Shown here one piece after another: positions 41,600 through 41,662 of a DNA stretch of 41,662 nucleotides. The notes below the pieces were generated by a model. That model was not told the DNA's origin. It searched no databases and saw only the letters and a program-made list of their open reading frames with translations. Every line of letters begins with the position of its first letter. The stretch's first letter is position 1. Both the position numbers and the translations under genes were made by a program. The stretch is from Micromonospora sp. C95 (lineage in GTDB: Bacteria; Actinomycetota; Actinomycetes; Mycobacteriales; Micromonosporaceae). The stretch is taken from NCBI RefSeq assembly GCF_018070465.1, contig NZ_JAGPXT010000036.1, forward strand, positions 1 to 41,662, given 5' to 3'.

Positions 41600-41662
41600 G
41601 TCCGGCGGTGTCCTACTCTCCCACACCCTCCCGGGTGCAGTACCATCGGCGCTGGAGGGCTT
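41600..41662 (-). rRNA. rrf: 5S ribosomal RNA, 3' part
   Basis: The minus strand reads AAGCCCTCCAGCGCCGATGG and onward to GAGAGTAGGACACCGCCGGA, which is the 3' half of actinobacterial 5S rRNA. The 5' half lies beyond the window edge, as presumably do 23S and 16S. The exact 3' end is uncertain by a few bases. Confidence 0.95.

Overview
The window is a high-GC actinobacterial chromosome segment dominated by core genes. GTG starts are frequent, genes overlap by GTGA or ATGA, and the -10 elements are of TANNNT type. Gene content and order resemble the Mycobacterium tuberculosis blocks nadD-rsfS-gpgP-degV-comEA-comEC-holA-rpsT and valS-folC-DUF4233-ndk / rne-rplU-rpmA-obg. Protein style, the intergenic repeat and the accessory genes point to Micromonosporaceae (Micromonospora or Salinispora-like). 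This placement is an inference from sequence alone. Most genes are on the minus strand. There is no insertion sequence, phage, CRISPR array or tRNA gene that I can support.

Layout. 1-453: rpsT with its own promoter and terminator. 504-9296 (minus): a translation, replication and competence block, nadD - rsfS - histidine phosphatase - degV - SDR - comEA - comEC - holA - small membrane protein, with 4-bp overlaps at several joints. 9370-11883: pepN, diverging from a small DUF397 protein. 12252-15227: a small accessory patch with an unrecognised protein, a CYP152-type P450 peroxygenase, a DUF4383 membrane protein and a GNAT acetyltransferase. 15295-24337 (minus): radical SAM (TIGR03960) - DUF2344 - RNase E/G - lipoprotein - rplU - rpmA - obgE, a ribosome-biogenesis and RNA-processing neighbourhood. 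24398-27417: TMEM175-like channel, a proline-rich membrane protein and a PlsC acyltransferase. 27557-30960: ileS preceded by an ultrashort-stem-I translational T-box riboswitch. 31025-31100: an intergenic inverted repeat. 31123-32672: a Tat-exported PhoD-like phosphatase gene broken by a frameshift. 32853-34168: an AhpD/CMD-family protein overlapping an ECF41 sigma factor, with a good ECF41 promoter in front. 34183-36201: ndk diverging from a membrane-anchored protein with a C-terminal VOC domain. 36251-40694 (minus): valS - folC - DUF4233. 40764-41447: a second membrane protein that shares its extracellular domain with the proline-rich protein at 25218-26651. 41560-41662: rRNA-operon terminator and the 3' part of a 5S rRNA on the minus strand.

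Most of the window is conserved housekeeping sequence. The points that most merit a second look are: the paralogous single-pass proteins with an unnamed extracellular domain (25218-26651 and 40764-41447); the complete ECF41 module with its own promoter; the ileS T-box with a G-tract where the -35 should lie; the radical SAM/DUF2344 pair whose second gene seems to start at ATC; the membrane-tethered VOC fusion; and the CYP152 peroxygenase next to an unrecognised gene.
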